This document shows, in pieces, positions 15,350-24,232 of a stretch of DNA of 64,000 nt. A program made the translations under genes and the position numbers. Source of the stretch: a virus; IMG/VR virus record IMGVR_UViG_3300045836_000083, positions 1-64,000 of that record; one strand, 5' to 3'. The number at the start of each line of letters is the position of its first letter. The first letter of the stretch is position 1. The notes under the pieces are model-generated. The model saw nothing but the letters and a program-made list of their open reading frames with translations, did no database searches and was not told the DNA's origin.

Positions 15350-16030
15350 ATGGCAAAAGACCCTGCATTTTTATTTTACCCGGGGGATTATTTAAGAGAT
15401 ACTCAGTGTTTATCAGAAAAAGCACAAGTAGCCTATGACAGAATCATGTGTGAACACATGAGGAACATATGTAAAGATGTGTCGAAGATAGGCATAACAA
15501 AAGATAAACTAAATTTCTTCACAAAACGGCTCAATGAGGATGAAAAGAGCGACCTAATGAGTGTTTTAGTAAAAACCGGCGAAATTTTTCAAATTGAATG
15601 GGTCGCTTTAAGTATTTGTAAAAGAAAGAATTATAGCGATAATAGAGCTGAAAACAGACGTGGAAAAAAGTCAAAAGATATGAAAACATATGTTTCACAT
15701 ATGGAAAATGCAAATGAAAATGTAAATGATATTGTATTAAAAGGGGGTGTGGGGGAAAACGGATTATGTTATGACATCGAAAAATATCTACTTGCACATC
15801 CTAAAGACTTTCAGGCCGTGGCTTCAAGTAGCCATAGATTACCAGATGAAGTAAAAAACAGCCTCACTAAATATCATTTATTCCTACAAAAGAAAGAGGA
15901 TTACCCTAAAAAGCCACTACCTCTTATATCAGGCTTTAAACTTTGGTTAATGAATGAAAAAAGCAATAAAAATGGAATTACCCCTAAATCAGAACTTGAA
16001 TCAGTTGGTAAAAAATTTACATCTGACTGA
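15350..16030 (+). CDS. phage replication initiator-like protein
   Basis: 226 residues. The N-terminus DPAFLFYPGDYLRDTQCLSEKAQVAYDRIMCEHMR matches the DUF1376-like winged-helix domain of phage replication proteins. The middle is low-complexity and Asn/Lys-rich, and the C-terminus (VKNSLTKYHLFLQKK ... GFKLWLMNEK) resembles the loader-interaction domain of Bacteroidota phage initiators. The gene order initiator then DnaC-like loader parallels lambda O-P. Tandem repeats inside the gene (15704-15727) may be the origin. Ends by overlapping the loader gene. Confidence 0.75.
   Translation: MAKDPAFLFYPGDYLRDTQCLSEKAQVAYDRIMCEHMRNICKDVSKIGITKDKLNFFTKRLNEDEKSDLMSVLVKTGEIFQIEWVALSICKRKNYSDNRAENRRGKKSKDMKTYVSHMENANENVNDIVLKGGVGENGLCYDIEKYLLAHPKDFQAVASSSHRLPDEVKNSLTKYHLFLQKKEDYPKKPLPLISGFKLWLMNEKSNKNGITPKSELESVGKKFTSD
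15704..15727 (+). repeat. tandem 12-mers inside the initiator gene, candidate origin
   Basis: GAAAATGCAAAT (15704-15715) is followed directly by GAAAATGTAAAT (15716-15727). Just upstream, 15678-15703 has three ATATG words, two of them in CATATG palindromes. In lambda-type phages the origin lies within the initiator gene as repeats, and this is the AT-rich linker of the protein. The origin role is inferred; low-complexity protein sequence alone could produce such repeats. Confidence 0.35.
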
Positions 16031-16895
16031 TATCGAAAGTACCGAAGAATCTTATATTCTGACGCCCATAGAGGAAGAACGACTTATCCAAAACGCTTTA
16101 AAACGCGCAAGAGAGTTTAAAGAATGGAAATTGAAAGGAATCTTCAAGACAAAAGAAGAAATCGATTTTAAGCTGTCTCAGGTGGATTTTAACGCAGAAA
16201 TTGATCGGACTGCAATCTTGAAGCTGGCAAATTCCGTAAAACATCACGAATTGTGGCAGCAAGAACGCCGAAAAAAGGAAAAAGAGCAGGAAGAAGATAG
16301 ACGCCAGGAATTACAGAAAATGTGGACTGCAAAAAAGTTTTTTGCATTAATGAAATGGGCTAGTGAAGTGAAATATAATAAGGATCTAATTGTAAACGAG
16401 CATAATAAAAAACTTATATCTGCACTTTGCTTTTTGGGGAGTAATGACCACAGATACGAAACTGAACTTAATTATTCATTTAGTAAGGGGTTACTAGTTA
16501 GGGGCGCATCTGGTTTAGGTAAAACTCATTTGGTAAGATGTATTGAAGAAAATCAGCTTAAGCCCATTCTTACTTTAAGTATGCTGGAAATAACAGATGA
16601 AATTAAAAATAAGGGAGAATTTGATATACAACTAGGTGATAAAAAAATCATATACTTGGATGATGTAGGTACAGAAGAAACAGTTGTAAATCATTATGGC
16701 ACCAAAATATCCTTCTTTAAAAACTTTATTGAAACTATATATCTAAGACGTAAAAATTTTAGCGAATTAATTATTTCCACCAATTTAAATTTCAAAGGTA
16801 TTGAAGAAAAGTATGGCTTTCGTGTTGCAAGTCGGATGCGGGAAATGTTTAACGTCATTGATATTTTTGGTGAAGATATGCGTAAAACAAATTGA
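15954..16895 (+). CDS. DnaC-like helicase loader ATPase
   Basis: 313 residues. AAA+ ATPase with Walker A GASGLGKT (184-191), Walker B IIYLDDVG (Asp236-Asp237), a sensor-like LIISTNLNF and a terminal RVASRMREM arginine-finger segment, as in DnaC/IstB. It should load the host replicative helicase at the phage origin together with the upstream initiator. The long charged N-terminal helix region (KKEKEQEEDRRQE) may contact the helicase or initiator. The 77-base overlap with the upstream gene makes the Met at 15972 a possible start. Confidence 0.88.
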   Translation: MKKAIKMELPLNQNLNQLVKNLHLTDIESTEESYILTPIEEERLIQNALKRAREFKEWKLKGIFKTKEEIDFKLSQVDFNAEIDRTAILKLANSVKHHELWQQERRKKEKEQEEDRRQELQKMWTAKKFFALMKWASEVKYNKDLIVNEHNKKLISALCFLGSNDHRYETELNYSFSKGLLVRGASGLGKTHLVRCIEENQLKPILTLSMLEITDEIKNKGEFDIQLGDKKIIYLDDVGTEETVVNHYGTKISFFKNFIETIYLRRKNFSELIISTNLNFKGIEEKYGFRVASRMREMFNVIDIFGEDMRKTN

Positions 16896-16919
16896 TAAAC
16901 TACCTGTAAAGATTTTAAA

Positions 16920-17255
16920 ATGAAAAATGGAATTGAATTAATCGCTAATGAACGACAAGAGCAGATTGAAAAACATAATTATAATAAGGAGCATGATGCA
17001 GAACATTGGAGTTTTGAATTATCAAGAGCCGCATTATGCTATTTAAGACAAGCCACTTATATGGATATGTGTATGTGGCAAGATCGAGTACCCAATGAGT
17101 GGCCTTTCGAATCAAAATATTGGAAACCAAGACCACAAATAGAAGGTAGTATATGCCCTAAGATTAAAAAAGAAGATGCAATTAAAATGCTTACTATAGC
17201 GGGAGCTTTTATTTCTGCTGAAATAGATCGACTGTTAAATACGCCTGAAATATAA
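16920..17255 (+). CDS. conserved phage protein, ERQ-QI / EIDRL family
   Basis: 111 residues. ELIANERQEQIEKHNYNKEHDAEH, AALCYLRQA, WPFESKYWKP and GAFISAEIDRLL are the landmarks of a family found in very many phages of Proteobacteria and Bacteroidota. Its function is not established. The frame ends by overlapping the next ATG by one base. Confidence 0.85.
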   Translation: MKNGIELIANERQEQIEKHNYNKEHDAEHWSFELSRAALCYLRQATYMDMCMWQDRVPNEWPFESKYWKPRPQIEGSICPKIKKEDAIKMLTIAGAFISAEIDRLLNTPEI

Positions 17256-17602
17256 TGGCAGAACCAATAACCAAACAAGATAGTCCTTGGCTTCAAGCAG
17301 TATGGAGAATAGCCAGAAAAGAAGTAGCAGTATTTGAAGGTAATAATATTGGTTATACGGAGGATTTGATAAAAAATAACGCTAGAAGGCATATGATGGT
17401 TTGGTTTTATGCTTACCTGGTATCAAGTAAAAAAGCGCCACCAATTGAAGATTTAGATTTAGAAGTCAAAAAGGAAATGTGGGCGTTCGTCAAAGAAATA
17501 TGTGCTGGTAAAACAAAAGATTCAAAGCGCATGAAAGAAATAGCCAAAGTCTTTTATCTAATAGAGTATTTTATAAATGAACCACTTAATTCCACTACAT
17601 GA
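17255..17602 (+). CDS. hypothetical helical protein
   Basis: 115 residues, mostly helical, with Trp-rich N-terminus (SPWLQAVWRIARKEV) and Lys-rich C-terminus. No family recognised. Translationally coupled to the upstream gene (TAATGG) and to the next one, whose ATG overlaps its stop. Confidence 0.65.
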   Translation: MAEPITKQDSPWLQAVWRIARKEVAVFEGNNIGYTEDLIKNNARRHMMVWFYAYLVSSKKAPPIEDLDLEVKKEMWAFVKEICAGKTKDSKRMKEIAKVFYLIEYFINEPLNSTT

Positions 17603-17875
17603 ATAAATATAGTATGATTTTCCATAGAGGCGCAGAAGTATATTCCCCGGAAAAATTTATCCATATTAATACAAAGGACAATATAGGTCGTGTATTTAGG
17701 ATATGGAAAATATTTTATTTTATACAAAACTAAAGGGATCTTTTGGTTCAGTTTTTTTGGTAAATGGGGGGTACATGGAAAGAACTTAAAGGTTCATGAG
17801 CCATTGTTTTCAGAACGAAATAAACTCATTAAACGATTAAAAATAGGAAGTTGGATATTCAAAACTTTAAAATAA
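17599..17875 (+). pseudogene. small protein split by a +1 frameshift
   Basis: A 44-codon frame starts at ATG 17599, overlapping the preceding stop, and ends at 17733. From 17690 the +1 frame is open to 17875. Joined near 17690-17710 they give one sensible, basic, aromatic protein of about 91 residues (NKYSMIFHRGAEVYSPEKF ... NIGRVF/VYLGYGKYFILYKTKG ... FSFFGKWGVHGKN ... IGSWIFKTLK). The A/T-rich stretch at 17703-17725 is a likely slip point. It may be a sequencing error, a real broken gene or programmed frameshifting. Function unknown. Confidence 0.5.
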
Positions 17876-17881
17876 TTCACA

Positions 17882-18085
17882 ATGACAATAGAAACTAAGT
17901 TCAATATAGGTGATGAAGTATGGTTAATGGAAAGTAATAAAGCCCAGCAGACAGTAGTTTATCAAATTAATATTGTTGTCCACCCTAGTAATTACGTAAT
18001 ACAATATCAAGAAAAAGGATACACTAATTGGTATAACGAAGATCAGTTATTTCCATCAAAAGAATCTCTATTACAATCTCTTTAA
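17882..18085 (+). CDS. conserved small phage protein
   Basis: 67 residues. ETKFNIGDEVWLMESNKAQ, then YVIQYQEKG and EDQLFPSKESLLQSL follows a layout common in phage proteins: a small SH3-like barrel that begins 'KF-x-IGD-x-V' and ends 'E-x-x-LF-x-S/TKEELL-x-SL'. Function unknown. Confidence 0.75.
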   Translation: MTIETKFNIGDEVWLMESNKAQQTVVYQINIVVHPSNYVIQYQEKGYTNWYNEDQLFPSKESLLQSL

Positions 18086-18096
18086 AATAATATGTT

Positions 18097-19051
<955 letters not shown>

Positions 19052-19088
19052 AATATATGTATCTTCATTACCAAAATATAACTCTAAA

Positions 19089-19310
19089 ATGAGAATGTTA
19101 CTAACCCCTGATCAAGAGTCTGCTTTGTGGCATTTAGGAGAAACTATTAAAACTCCATCTGGTAAAACAATACAATATTTCCCCTATTATATGCAATCTG
19201 TTGCGCCTGGTGAATATGAAAGGCTGACATTTGAACAACTCCCCTCTGATGCAAAAGACATGCTTTTAGCTAACAAAGGAATCAATATAAACACAAAAGA
19301 ATCATATTAA
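19089..19310 (+). CDS. hypothetical protein
   Basis: 73 residues; no motif recognised. Last small gene before the sugar/methyl transfer block, one base from the next start. Confidence 0.6.
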   Translation: MRMLLTPDQESALWHLGETIKTPSGKTIQYFPYYMQSVAPGEYERLTFEQLPSDAKDMLLANKGININTKESY

Positions 19311-19311
19311 C

Positions 19312-20730
19312 ATGATTATTTTAGATAAGGTTACAATGATTTGTGCAGACTGTTATAATCATGGATTAGCAATAGCAGCATTAAAAAAAAGTTTATCACA
19401 AGTTACGCCAGCAAGAACAATTTTTTTTACAGACAAACCTTTTCATCTACCAGGAATAGAAACTATAATTATTGAACCAATTCGCTCCAAAAGAGAATAT
19501 TCAAGGTTTATAATAAAGGAACTTCACAAGTATGTCGAAACTGAGTTTATCCTTATAGTTCAAGGGGATGGGTATGTACTCGATGCTAATCAATGGTCGG
19601 AAGAATTTTTAAAATATGACGCTATCGGTGCCCCTTGGCCTTATGACCATGATAGAAGAGTAGGAAACGGGGGAGCAGCAATAAGGAGCCAAAAATTACA
19701 AAAAATATTAGGTACTGATGAATTAATAGATGTAGTGCATCCGGAAGATCAATCTGTTTCAATTATATACAAGTTTTATTTAGAAGAAAAATATGGTATT
19801 AAATTCGCTCCCGAAGAACTGGCATCTAAATTTTCCTTTGAATTAATAGAACCAACGTCCCCTACATTTGCCTTTCATAGTTTTCATTGGCCGCCTTATC
19901 GGAAAACAGTAGTTATATCAAGACACGCTAGCTTGGGAGATGTAATCATGTGTGAGCCAGTTTTACACCATTTTTATTTAAAAGGATATAGAGTAGTACT
20001 CGATACACTTCCACAATTTTATGAACTATTTAGAAACCATTATTTTCCTGTAGAGTATTACGAACACTTTAATAAAAAGGTAAAACATGAAGTTATAAAT
20101 CTGAATATGTCATATGAGTCCGATCCCCAAAAACTTCATTTAAAAGCATATTATGAATTTGCTGGTGTACCAGAAGATGAACAAGTAATACGAAATCCAA
20201 AATTAAACTATCAAGTAGAGGCAAACTCAAAGCTATTTAATAAATACGCTGTAATTCATATTGATAAACGTCCCGATGGGCATAGAGACTGTAACGGGAT
20301 TAATTGGAAAGAAATAGTAGAATTATTAAATCAAAAAGGATATACGGCTATCCAAATAGGAAAGGGAGAACATGAAAATACCGGTGCTATTGAAATGAAA
20401 ACTGTTACCCAGGATTTATTATGCTATCTTATTGCAGGTTGTGATCTATTTATCGGTATTGATAGTGGGCCGTCAAATATTGCATTAGCAACCGGTAGAA
20501 AAATGATAACATTTCATGGCTCCGTAAATCCAGATTATATTTATCCAGAAACTAATAACGTTTATCCAAGGAGTAACCATTATGGGAAAGTAAAACCATG
20601 TAATACTCCTTTTTGCTGGCATAATGCAATAGGATGTGAAGGAATGAAATGTGTAGTAAATGAAAAAAATCCTCCTTGTGCCATCTATTCAACCGAATCT
20701 TTAATATATAAAATACTTCACTTGGAGTAA
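19312..20730 (+). CDS. fused glycosyltransferase: DUF5672-like plus GT9/heptosyltransferase-like
   Basis: 472 residues in two parts. Residues about 1-200 (VTMICADCYNHGLAIAALKKSL ... ILIVQGDGYVLDANQW ... DAIGAPWPYDHDR-VGNGGAAIRSQKL) match the DUF5672-type GT-A-like domain. Residues about 200-470 (VVISRHASLGDVIMCEPVLH ... AVIHIDKRPDG ... GCDLFIGIDSGPSNIALA ... TFHGSVNP) follow a GT9 ADP-heptose transferase-like GT-B fold. Such a protein would add two sugars in sequence, to phage DNA, virion protein or host glycan. The acceptor is unknown. It opens the modification block. Confidence 0.8.
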   Translation: MIILDKVTMICADCYNHGLAIAALKKSLSQVTPARTIFFTDKPFHLPGIETIIIEPIRSKREYSRFIIKELHKYVETEFILIVQGDGYVLDANQWSEEFLKYDAIGAPWPYDHDRRVGNGGAAIRSQKLQKILGTDELIDVVHPEDQSVSIIYKFYLEEKYGIKFAPEELASKFSFELIEPTSPTFAFHSFHWPPYRKTVVISRHASLGDVIMCEPVLHHFYLKGYRVVLDTLPQFYELFRNHYFPVEYYEHFNKKVKHEVINLNMSYESDPQKLHLKAYYEFAGVPEDEQVIRNPKLNYQVEANSKLFNKYAVIHIDKRPDGHRDCNGINWKEIVELLNQKGYTAIQIGKGEHENTGAIEMKTVTQDLLCYLIAGCDLFIGIDSGPSNIALATGRKMITFHGSVNPDYIYPETNNVYPRSNHYGKVKPCNTPFCWHNAIGCEGMKCVVNEKNPPCAIYSTESLIYKILHLE

Positions 20731-20735
20731 ATTCA

Positions 20736-21380
20736 ATGAGAGAACTAACCGATGCAGAATTAATGGTAGCTACGGAAGAAGAAATAAACTTCTATAATAA
20801 ATGCATAGAGGGGTTGCCTTCTATAAATGGCTTAAATGGTGATGGCCTTGGTGAAAATGGGGAGCCATTGGTATACGGTTCAGGGCCACACATCGTCAAG
20901 CATTTTATTGAAACCGTAAAAATAGTTCAGCCAAAACGAATATTTGAAATTGGATTCAATTTGGGCTATTCCGCTGCTATATGGATGGAGGTGAGTGAAG
21001 CGGAAGTTTGTAGTTGCGATATAAGCGAAAGAGAGGAAACCATTAAAGCCGCTAGATTCTTGGAGCATAAATATAGGTTTCATGATCGGTTTACATTTAA
21101 TCATAGGTATGATTTAGACGATGAGAACGGTGGCGTAAATCCGTTCCATGAATTTTATTTCGATCTTGCTTTTATTGATGGCGGTCATGATACTTCAAGC
21201 ATAATAAAGGATATTGTGCTATGTAAAAAATGGAGGATACCATTTCTTTTGTTTGACGACTGGTATCCGCGTTTTGCAGACACTCAAATAGCGGTAGCAC
21301 AATTCCCTGAACTAGAACTAGTAAAAGATATGAATAATCTCAGACTTTATAAAGTAAACCATGGGAGTAACAAGGTATAA
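20736..21380 (+). CDS. class I SAM-dependent methyltransferase-like protein
   Basis: 214 residues. IFEIGFNLGYSAAIW is a motif I (E-x-G-x-x-x-G), CSCDIS the motif II acidic loop, and YFDLAFIDGGHDTSSIIKDI is typical of sugar or cephalosporin-hydroxylase-like methyltransferases (Methyltransf_24 type). The substrate is probably a sugar, given the neighbours. Five bases after the fused glycosyltransferase. Confidence 0.75.
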   Translation: MRELTDAELMVATEEEINFYNKCIEGLPSINGLNGDGLGENGEPLVYGSGPHIVKHFIETVKIVQPKRIFEIGFNLGYSAAIWMEVSEAEVCSCDISEREETIKAARFLEHKYRFHDRFTFNHRYDLDDENGGVNPFHEFYFDLAFIDGGHDTSSIIKDIVLCKKWRIPFLLFDDWYPRFADTQIAVAQFPELELVKDMNNLRLYKVNHGSNKV

Positions 21381-21630
21381 GAAAATAGTAGAATGCGAAT
21401 GCGGGTGTAATTATGGTAGCCCATGCGGCAGAAAGATCGCTTATTTATTCTGTTACAATCGCTCTGTAGATATTGGATCACTATACATAAAAGATCATGC
21501 AGAAAAAGAGGAAAGTAAATACCAGCATATTAAAAGCATGGGCGATAACGAAATATCTGCATTAATTGAAGTATTAACAGCAAACGATACAATTGAAGAA
21601 ATTACGGATGAAGAACGAAAATTAATATAA
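21361..21630 (+). CDS. cysteine-containing hypothetical protein
   Basis: 89 residues. The N-terminal VECECGCNYGSPCGRK cluster suggests metal binding; the rest is acidic and helical. It overlaps the methyltransferase-like gene by 20 bases. Function unknown. Confidence 0.6.
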   Translation: MGVTRYKKIVECECGCNYGSPCGRKIAYLFCYNRSVDIGSLYIKDHAEKEESKYQHIKSMGDNEISALIEVLTANDTIEEITDEERKLI

Positions 21631-21644
21631 TTAACTTAAAATCA

Positions 21645-22310
21645 ATGACAACTGAACAAAAAATAGAAGCTATTCAATTGGCTATTAAAAAAGCAAACAA
21701 TCTTGAATCTAAAATGGATGATGTGGCGTGGTCAGTGCCGGCGCTATCTTCTTTGCGTATACGGCATTTAATGAATAACCTGGGGGCAATATCAACAAGG
21801 TATATGGAACACGGCACACACAAAGGGGGGCTTTTTTGTTCTGTTTTAAGGAATAATCCTAATATTGAGATTGCCTATTGGGGGGACAGTTTTGCTTCGG
21901 ATAAAATCACAGGCGAAAATGTGGAAGAACAATTCGAGATAAACTATTTAAAATGCATAGAGGGAACGGATGTTCTTATCCTTGGTGCCGTAGATGATAC
22001 CTTCAATTTATACCCTAATTTCGGGGATGGGGTTGATTTATATTGCTTTGATGCAGATCATTCATATGAAAGCCAGAGAAAGGCTATGAGCCATTTTTTG
22101 CCATCAATGGCAAGCGTCTTTGTTGTGTGTGTTGACGATTGGCAATATGGTGATGTTAAGCAAGGAACCTTGGATGGTATAGCGGACAGCAAGTGTGAGG
22201 TGTTGTTTCATCAGGAATTATTAAATTCAGAACCGTATAATGAAAATGAACATCGGAATGATGAATATTGGCGCGGGTTTGCAATTTTCTTATTAAGAAA
22301 ACCAGAATAA
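21645..22310 (+). CDS. methyltransferase-like protein (class I fold)
   Basis: 221 residues. YMEHGTHKGGLFCSVL takes the place of motif I, IAYWGDSFASD the second strand, and VDLYCFDADHSYESQRKAM the D-x-D-H-x-Y catalytic-loop region of class 24-type methyltransferases, with VCVDDWQYG further on. The glycine loop is less canonical than in its neighbour. Substrate probably a sugar or modified base (inference). Its stop overlaps the homing endonuclease ATG (TAATG). Confidence 0.7.
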   Translation: MTTEQKIEAIQLAIKKANNLESKMDDVAWSVPALSSLRIRHLMNNLGAISTRYMEHGTHKGGLFCSVLRNNPNIEIAYWGDSFASDKITGENVEEQFEINYLKCIEGTDVLILGAVDDTFNLYPNFGDGVDLYCFDADHSYESQRKAMSHFLPSMASVFVVCVDDWQYGDVKQGTLDGIADSKCEVLFHQELLNSEPYNENEHRNDEYWRGFAIFLLRKPE

Positions 22311-22813
22311 TGGAAATTATTATTACCTCTGAACTGTATGGTAGTCATAAGGTTTATTATGACGATGAAGATCATAATTTAGTGAGTCAATTCAATTGGC
22401 ATATTGCAAAGGGGAAGAGGGATGTTTTTTATGTAAGGGCAAGAGTGCCAAATAAATTAAGGGGGAAATTTGGCTTTAACTCAATTCGGATGCATAGGTT
22501 GATTATGGGGGCGAATGAAGAGCAGGTGGTAGATCATATTGATCATGACGGTTGCAATAATAAAAAAAGCAATTTACGGTTTGTGTCAAGCAAAGAAAGC
22601 ATGGCAAACACAAGAAAACATTCAGATGGCCTGACCGGTTTCAAGGGTGTTACTTTTCAAAAGAAGAAAGGTTTATATCATGCCAGGATAAGGGTGGATG
22701 GCAAATTAATATCACTTGGTAGAAGTAAAAATCCTATAATAGCAGCCGAGAAATATAACAAGGCCGCCTTAAAGTATTTTGGTGAATTTGCTCATTTAAA
22801 TGCTATACCATAA
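22310..22813 (+). CDS. HNH-AP2 homing endonuclease
   Basis: 167 residues from the ATG at 22310, which overlaps the preceding stop. The HNH module (IRMHRLIMG ... VVDHIDHDGCNNKKSNLRFVS) is followed by an AP2-type DNA-binding domain (GFKGVTFQKKKGLYHARIRVDGKLISLGRSK ... AAEKYNKAALKYFGEFAHLN). This is the classic free-standing phage homing endonuclease. It cuts an intron-less or variant allele and spreads by gene conversion. It appears inserted in the modification block; no intron flanks were seen. Confidence 0.92.
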   Translation: MEIIITSELYGSHKVYYDDEDHNLVSQFNWHIAKGKRDVFYVRARVPNKLRGKFGFNSIRMHRLIMGANEEQVVDHIDHDGCNNKKSNLRFVSSKESMANTRKHSDGLTGFKGVTFQKKKGLYHARIRVDGKLISLGRSKNPIIAAEKYNKAALKYFGEFAHLNAIP

Positions 22814-23022
22814 TGAAGACTATACCCCAATACAAGGGAAAAGACCTGATTGAAAATATTCACCTAATGAATGACGACGACTATAATGTTGTGAGAAATA
22901 GAGAAATAATATTTCATTCACATGATTTATACGAGGCTCAAAATGTTGCAGCAAAAGAAAAGGGCGTTATTTTCGGGAAGGGGATTATATATTTTTTCAG
23001 CATAATCAATTGTAATGAATAG
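22813..23022 (+). CDS. hypothetical protein
   Basis: 69 residues, mixed fold, ending in a hydrophobic FFSIIN stretch. Begins on the last base of the homing endonuclease stop and overlaps the next gene by 8 bases. Function unknown. Confidence 0.55.
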   Translation: MKTIPQYKGKDLIENIHLMNDDDYNVVRNREIIFHSHDLYEAQNVAAKEKGVIFGKGIIYFFSIINCNE

Positions 23023-23767
23023 AACATTAGGCGGTAGCCTTTTTATACGGAATGGAGAAAAGTTTGACTTTTGCTATAAAGAGGCAATACGATGCTTGCT
23101 TGAATTTTGCGATAGAGTAGCGGTATGTGTAGTCCCTACCGATGACAATACTGCATCAGGTGTGTACGATACCCTTGTTGGTAGAGGAATTATAAGATAT
23201 GTTTCAAATATAGAGTGGGAACATATGCAGTTTCATGGCAAGCATCGACTTTCTATTTTTACTAACTACGCCATAGAAATGCTGGACACAGACTATGTAT
23301 TCAACTTGCAAGGCGACGAGATAGTAGACCCTAGCAGTTATGAATGGATTCGCAGGGCAATACAAGAGGGCCAAGAAGGCTACTTATGTAGCCGGGTGAA
23401 TCTATGGAGTAGCCCCTACACTCAACTTAACGTGCCACACGCTCGTAAACCATGTAGCACCGAGATCGTAAGACTTGCCAAAACGTGTTATAGGGCTTAT
23501 GACGACGCTGAAAGCATCGCGGCACCAGTTGATAGCAAATTCTTGGATAAGATCAAGATATGGCATATGGGCTTTGTGCGTAAAAGAGAAGTGCACCCGG
23601 CTAAGATCAGGGAAATGCAAAGTAATATTTTCAGGTGTGGGGTTGACGAAAAGCTAACTGGCATGGAGGTATTTGATTCAACTAAATGGTTCAGCCCCGA
23701 TGATCTTATACCTATTCAGGGTGAATTGCCTCCACTAATTCAAAAATGGGCAAAAGAAAGAGAGTAA
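23015..23767 (+). CDS. GT-A-type glycosyltransferase-like protein
   Basis: 250 residues. An N-terminal GGSLFIRNGEKFDFCYKEAIRCLLEFCDRVAVCV and YVFNLQGDEIVDPSSYEWIRRAI fit a GT2-like GT-A fold, with QGDE in the DxD position, followed by CSRVNLW and KIWHMGFVRKR. It would transfer a sugar from a nucleotide donor. Last rightward gene before the reversed gene at 23859-24128. Confidence 0.7.
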   Translation: MNRTLGGSLFIRNGEKFDFCYKEAIRCLLEFCDRVAVCVVPTDDNTASGVYDTLVGRGIIRYVSNIEWEHMQFHGKHRLSIFTNYAIEMLDTDYVFNLQGDEIVDPSSYEWIRRAIQEGQEGYLCSRVNLWSSPYTQLNVPHARKPCSTEIVRLAKTCYRAYDDAESIAAPVDSKFLDKIKIWHMGFVRKREVHPAKIREMQSNIFRCGVDEKLTGMEVFDSTKWFSPDDLIPIQGELPPLIQKWAKERE

Positions 23768-23781
23768 CTATAACGTTTTAG
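23768..23781. promoter_or_regulatory. CTATAACGTTTTAG palindromic motif, copy 1
   Basis: Imperfect palindrome directly after the stop of the gene at 23015, followed at once by the perfect palindrome TTCCACGTGGAA (23782-23793). It shares CTAnAnCGTTnTAG with three other intergenic copies. With copy 2 it brackets the reversed gene as a direct repeat. Confidence 0.6.
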
Positions 23782-23800
23782 TTCCACGTGGAAACAAATA

Positions 23801-23827
23801 ACCCCTGATTTTTAAAACATCAGGGGT
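23801..23827. terminator. bidirectional hairpin terminator
   Basis: ACCCCTGAT (23801-23809) pairs with ATCAGGGGT (23819-23827), 9 perfect pairs, loop TTTTAAAAC. It lies between the 3' ends of converging genes (23015-23767 forward, 23859-24128 reverse). Confidence 0.8.
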
Positions 23828-23858
23828 ATGCAAAAACTAACCCATTAAGACACAGAGT

Positions 23859-24128
23859 TTATGCACCGTTGCTTACTAACTGACTAGTGGTGCTGTCCGT
23901 ATAAAATTTAATAGGGTTGGCTGAAACACCAGAGGCTGATTGCTCAATTATAGAGTTCATAATTACTCCATTTGAGGTAATACCAAGAGGTGCGGGATAA
24001 AATTTTAATTGAGCTACATTGAGAAATGTATTTGCTCTACCGTTGGTTGCTCCAGGAAGGTCGCGTAAACCAAATCCTTTATCGTAGCCATAAATTGATG
24101 CTACAATACGTGGTGCTGTTAAGGCCAT
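23859..24128 (-). CDS. isolated reverse-strand gene, possibly a small virion protein
   Basis: 89 residues. Small, Ser/Thr/Ala/Gly/Asn-rich, strand-forming and with no charge clusters (LTAPRIVASIYGYD, ANTFLNVAQLKFYPAPLGITSNG, FYTDSTTSQLV). In style it resembles capsid decoration or head proteins of this phage (31655, 31945), but no homologue is recognised. It is the only leftward gene between 9.5 and 59 kb, with its own promoter and terminator. Those units sit between two copies of the CTAnAnCGTTnTAG motif, suggesting a self-contained moron. Confidence 0.7.
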   Translation of the reverse strand: MALTAPRIVASIYGYDKGFGLRDLPGATNGRANTFLNVAQLKFYPAPLGITSNGVIMNSIIEQSASGVSANPIKFYTDSTTSQLVSNGA

Positions 24129-24189
24129 AACTCATTAATTTTTAGTTATTAATAAAACTTTTTTGTCCCATTACGGGATTTCTGTAATA

Positions 24190-24219
24190 TAAAAATAAAC
24201 AAATAACTAATTGCTACAA
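24190..24219 (-). promoter_or_regulatory. promoter of the reverse-strand gene
   Basis: Read leftward: TTG (24219-24217) inside the palindrome copy 2, a 19-base spacer, then TATTTTTA (24197-24190), one mismatch from TAnnTTTG. The same geometry (palindrome TTG, 19 bases, -7) occurs upstream of the portal gene. Start would be near 24183, about 55 bases before the ATG. Confidence 0.5.
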
Positions 24220-24227
24220 CGTTTTAG
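24214..24227. promoter_or_regulatory. CTACAACGTTTTAG palindromic motif, copy 2
   Basis: Intergenic, 5 bases before the rightward ATG at 24233. On the reverse strand it reads CTAAAACGTTGTAG and supplies the -33 TTG for the leftward gene. One of four CTAnAnCGTTnTAG copies. Confidence 0.65.
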
Positions 24228-24232
24228 TTTTT

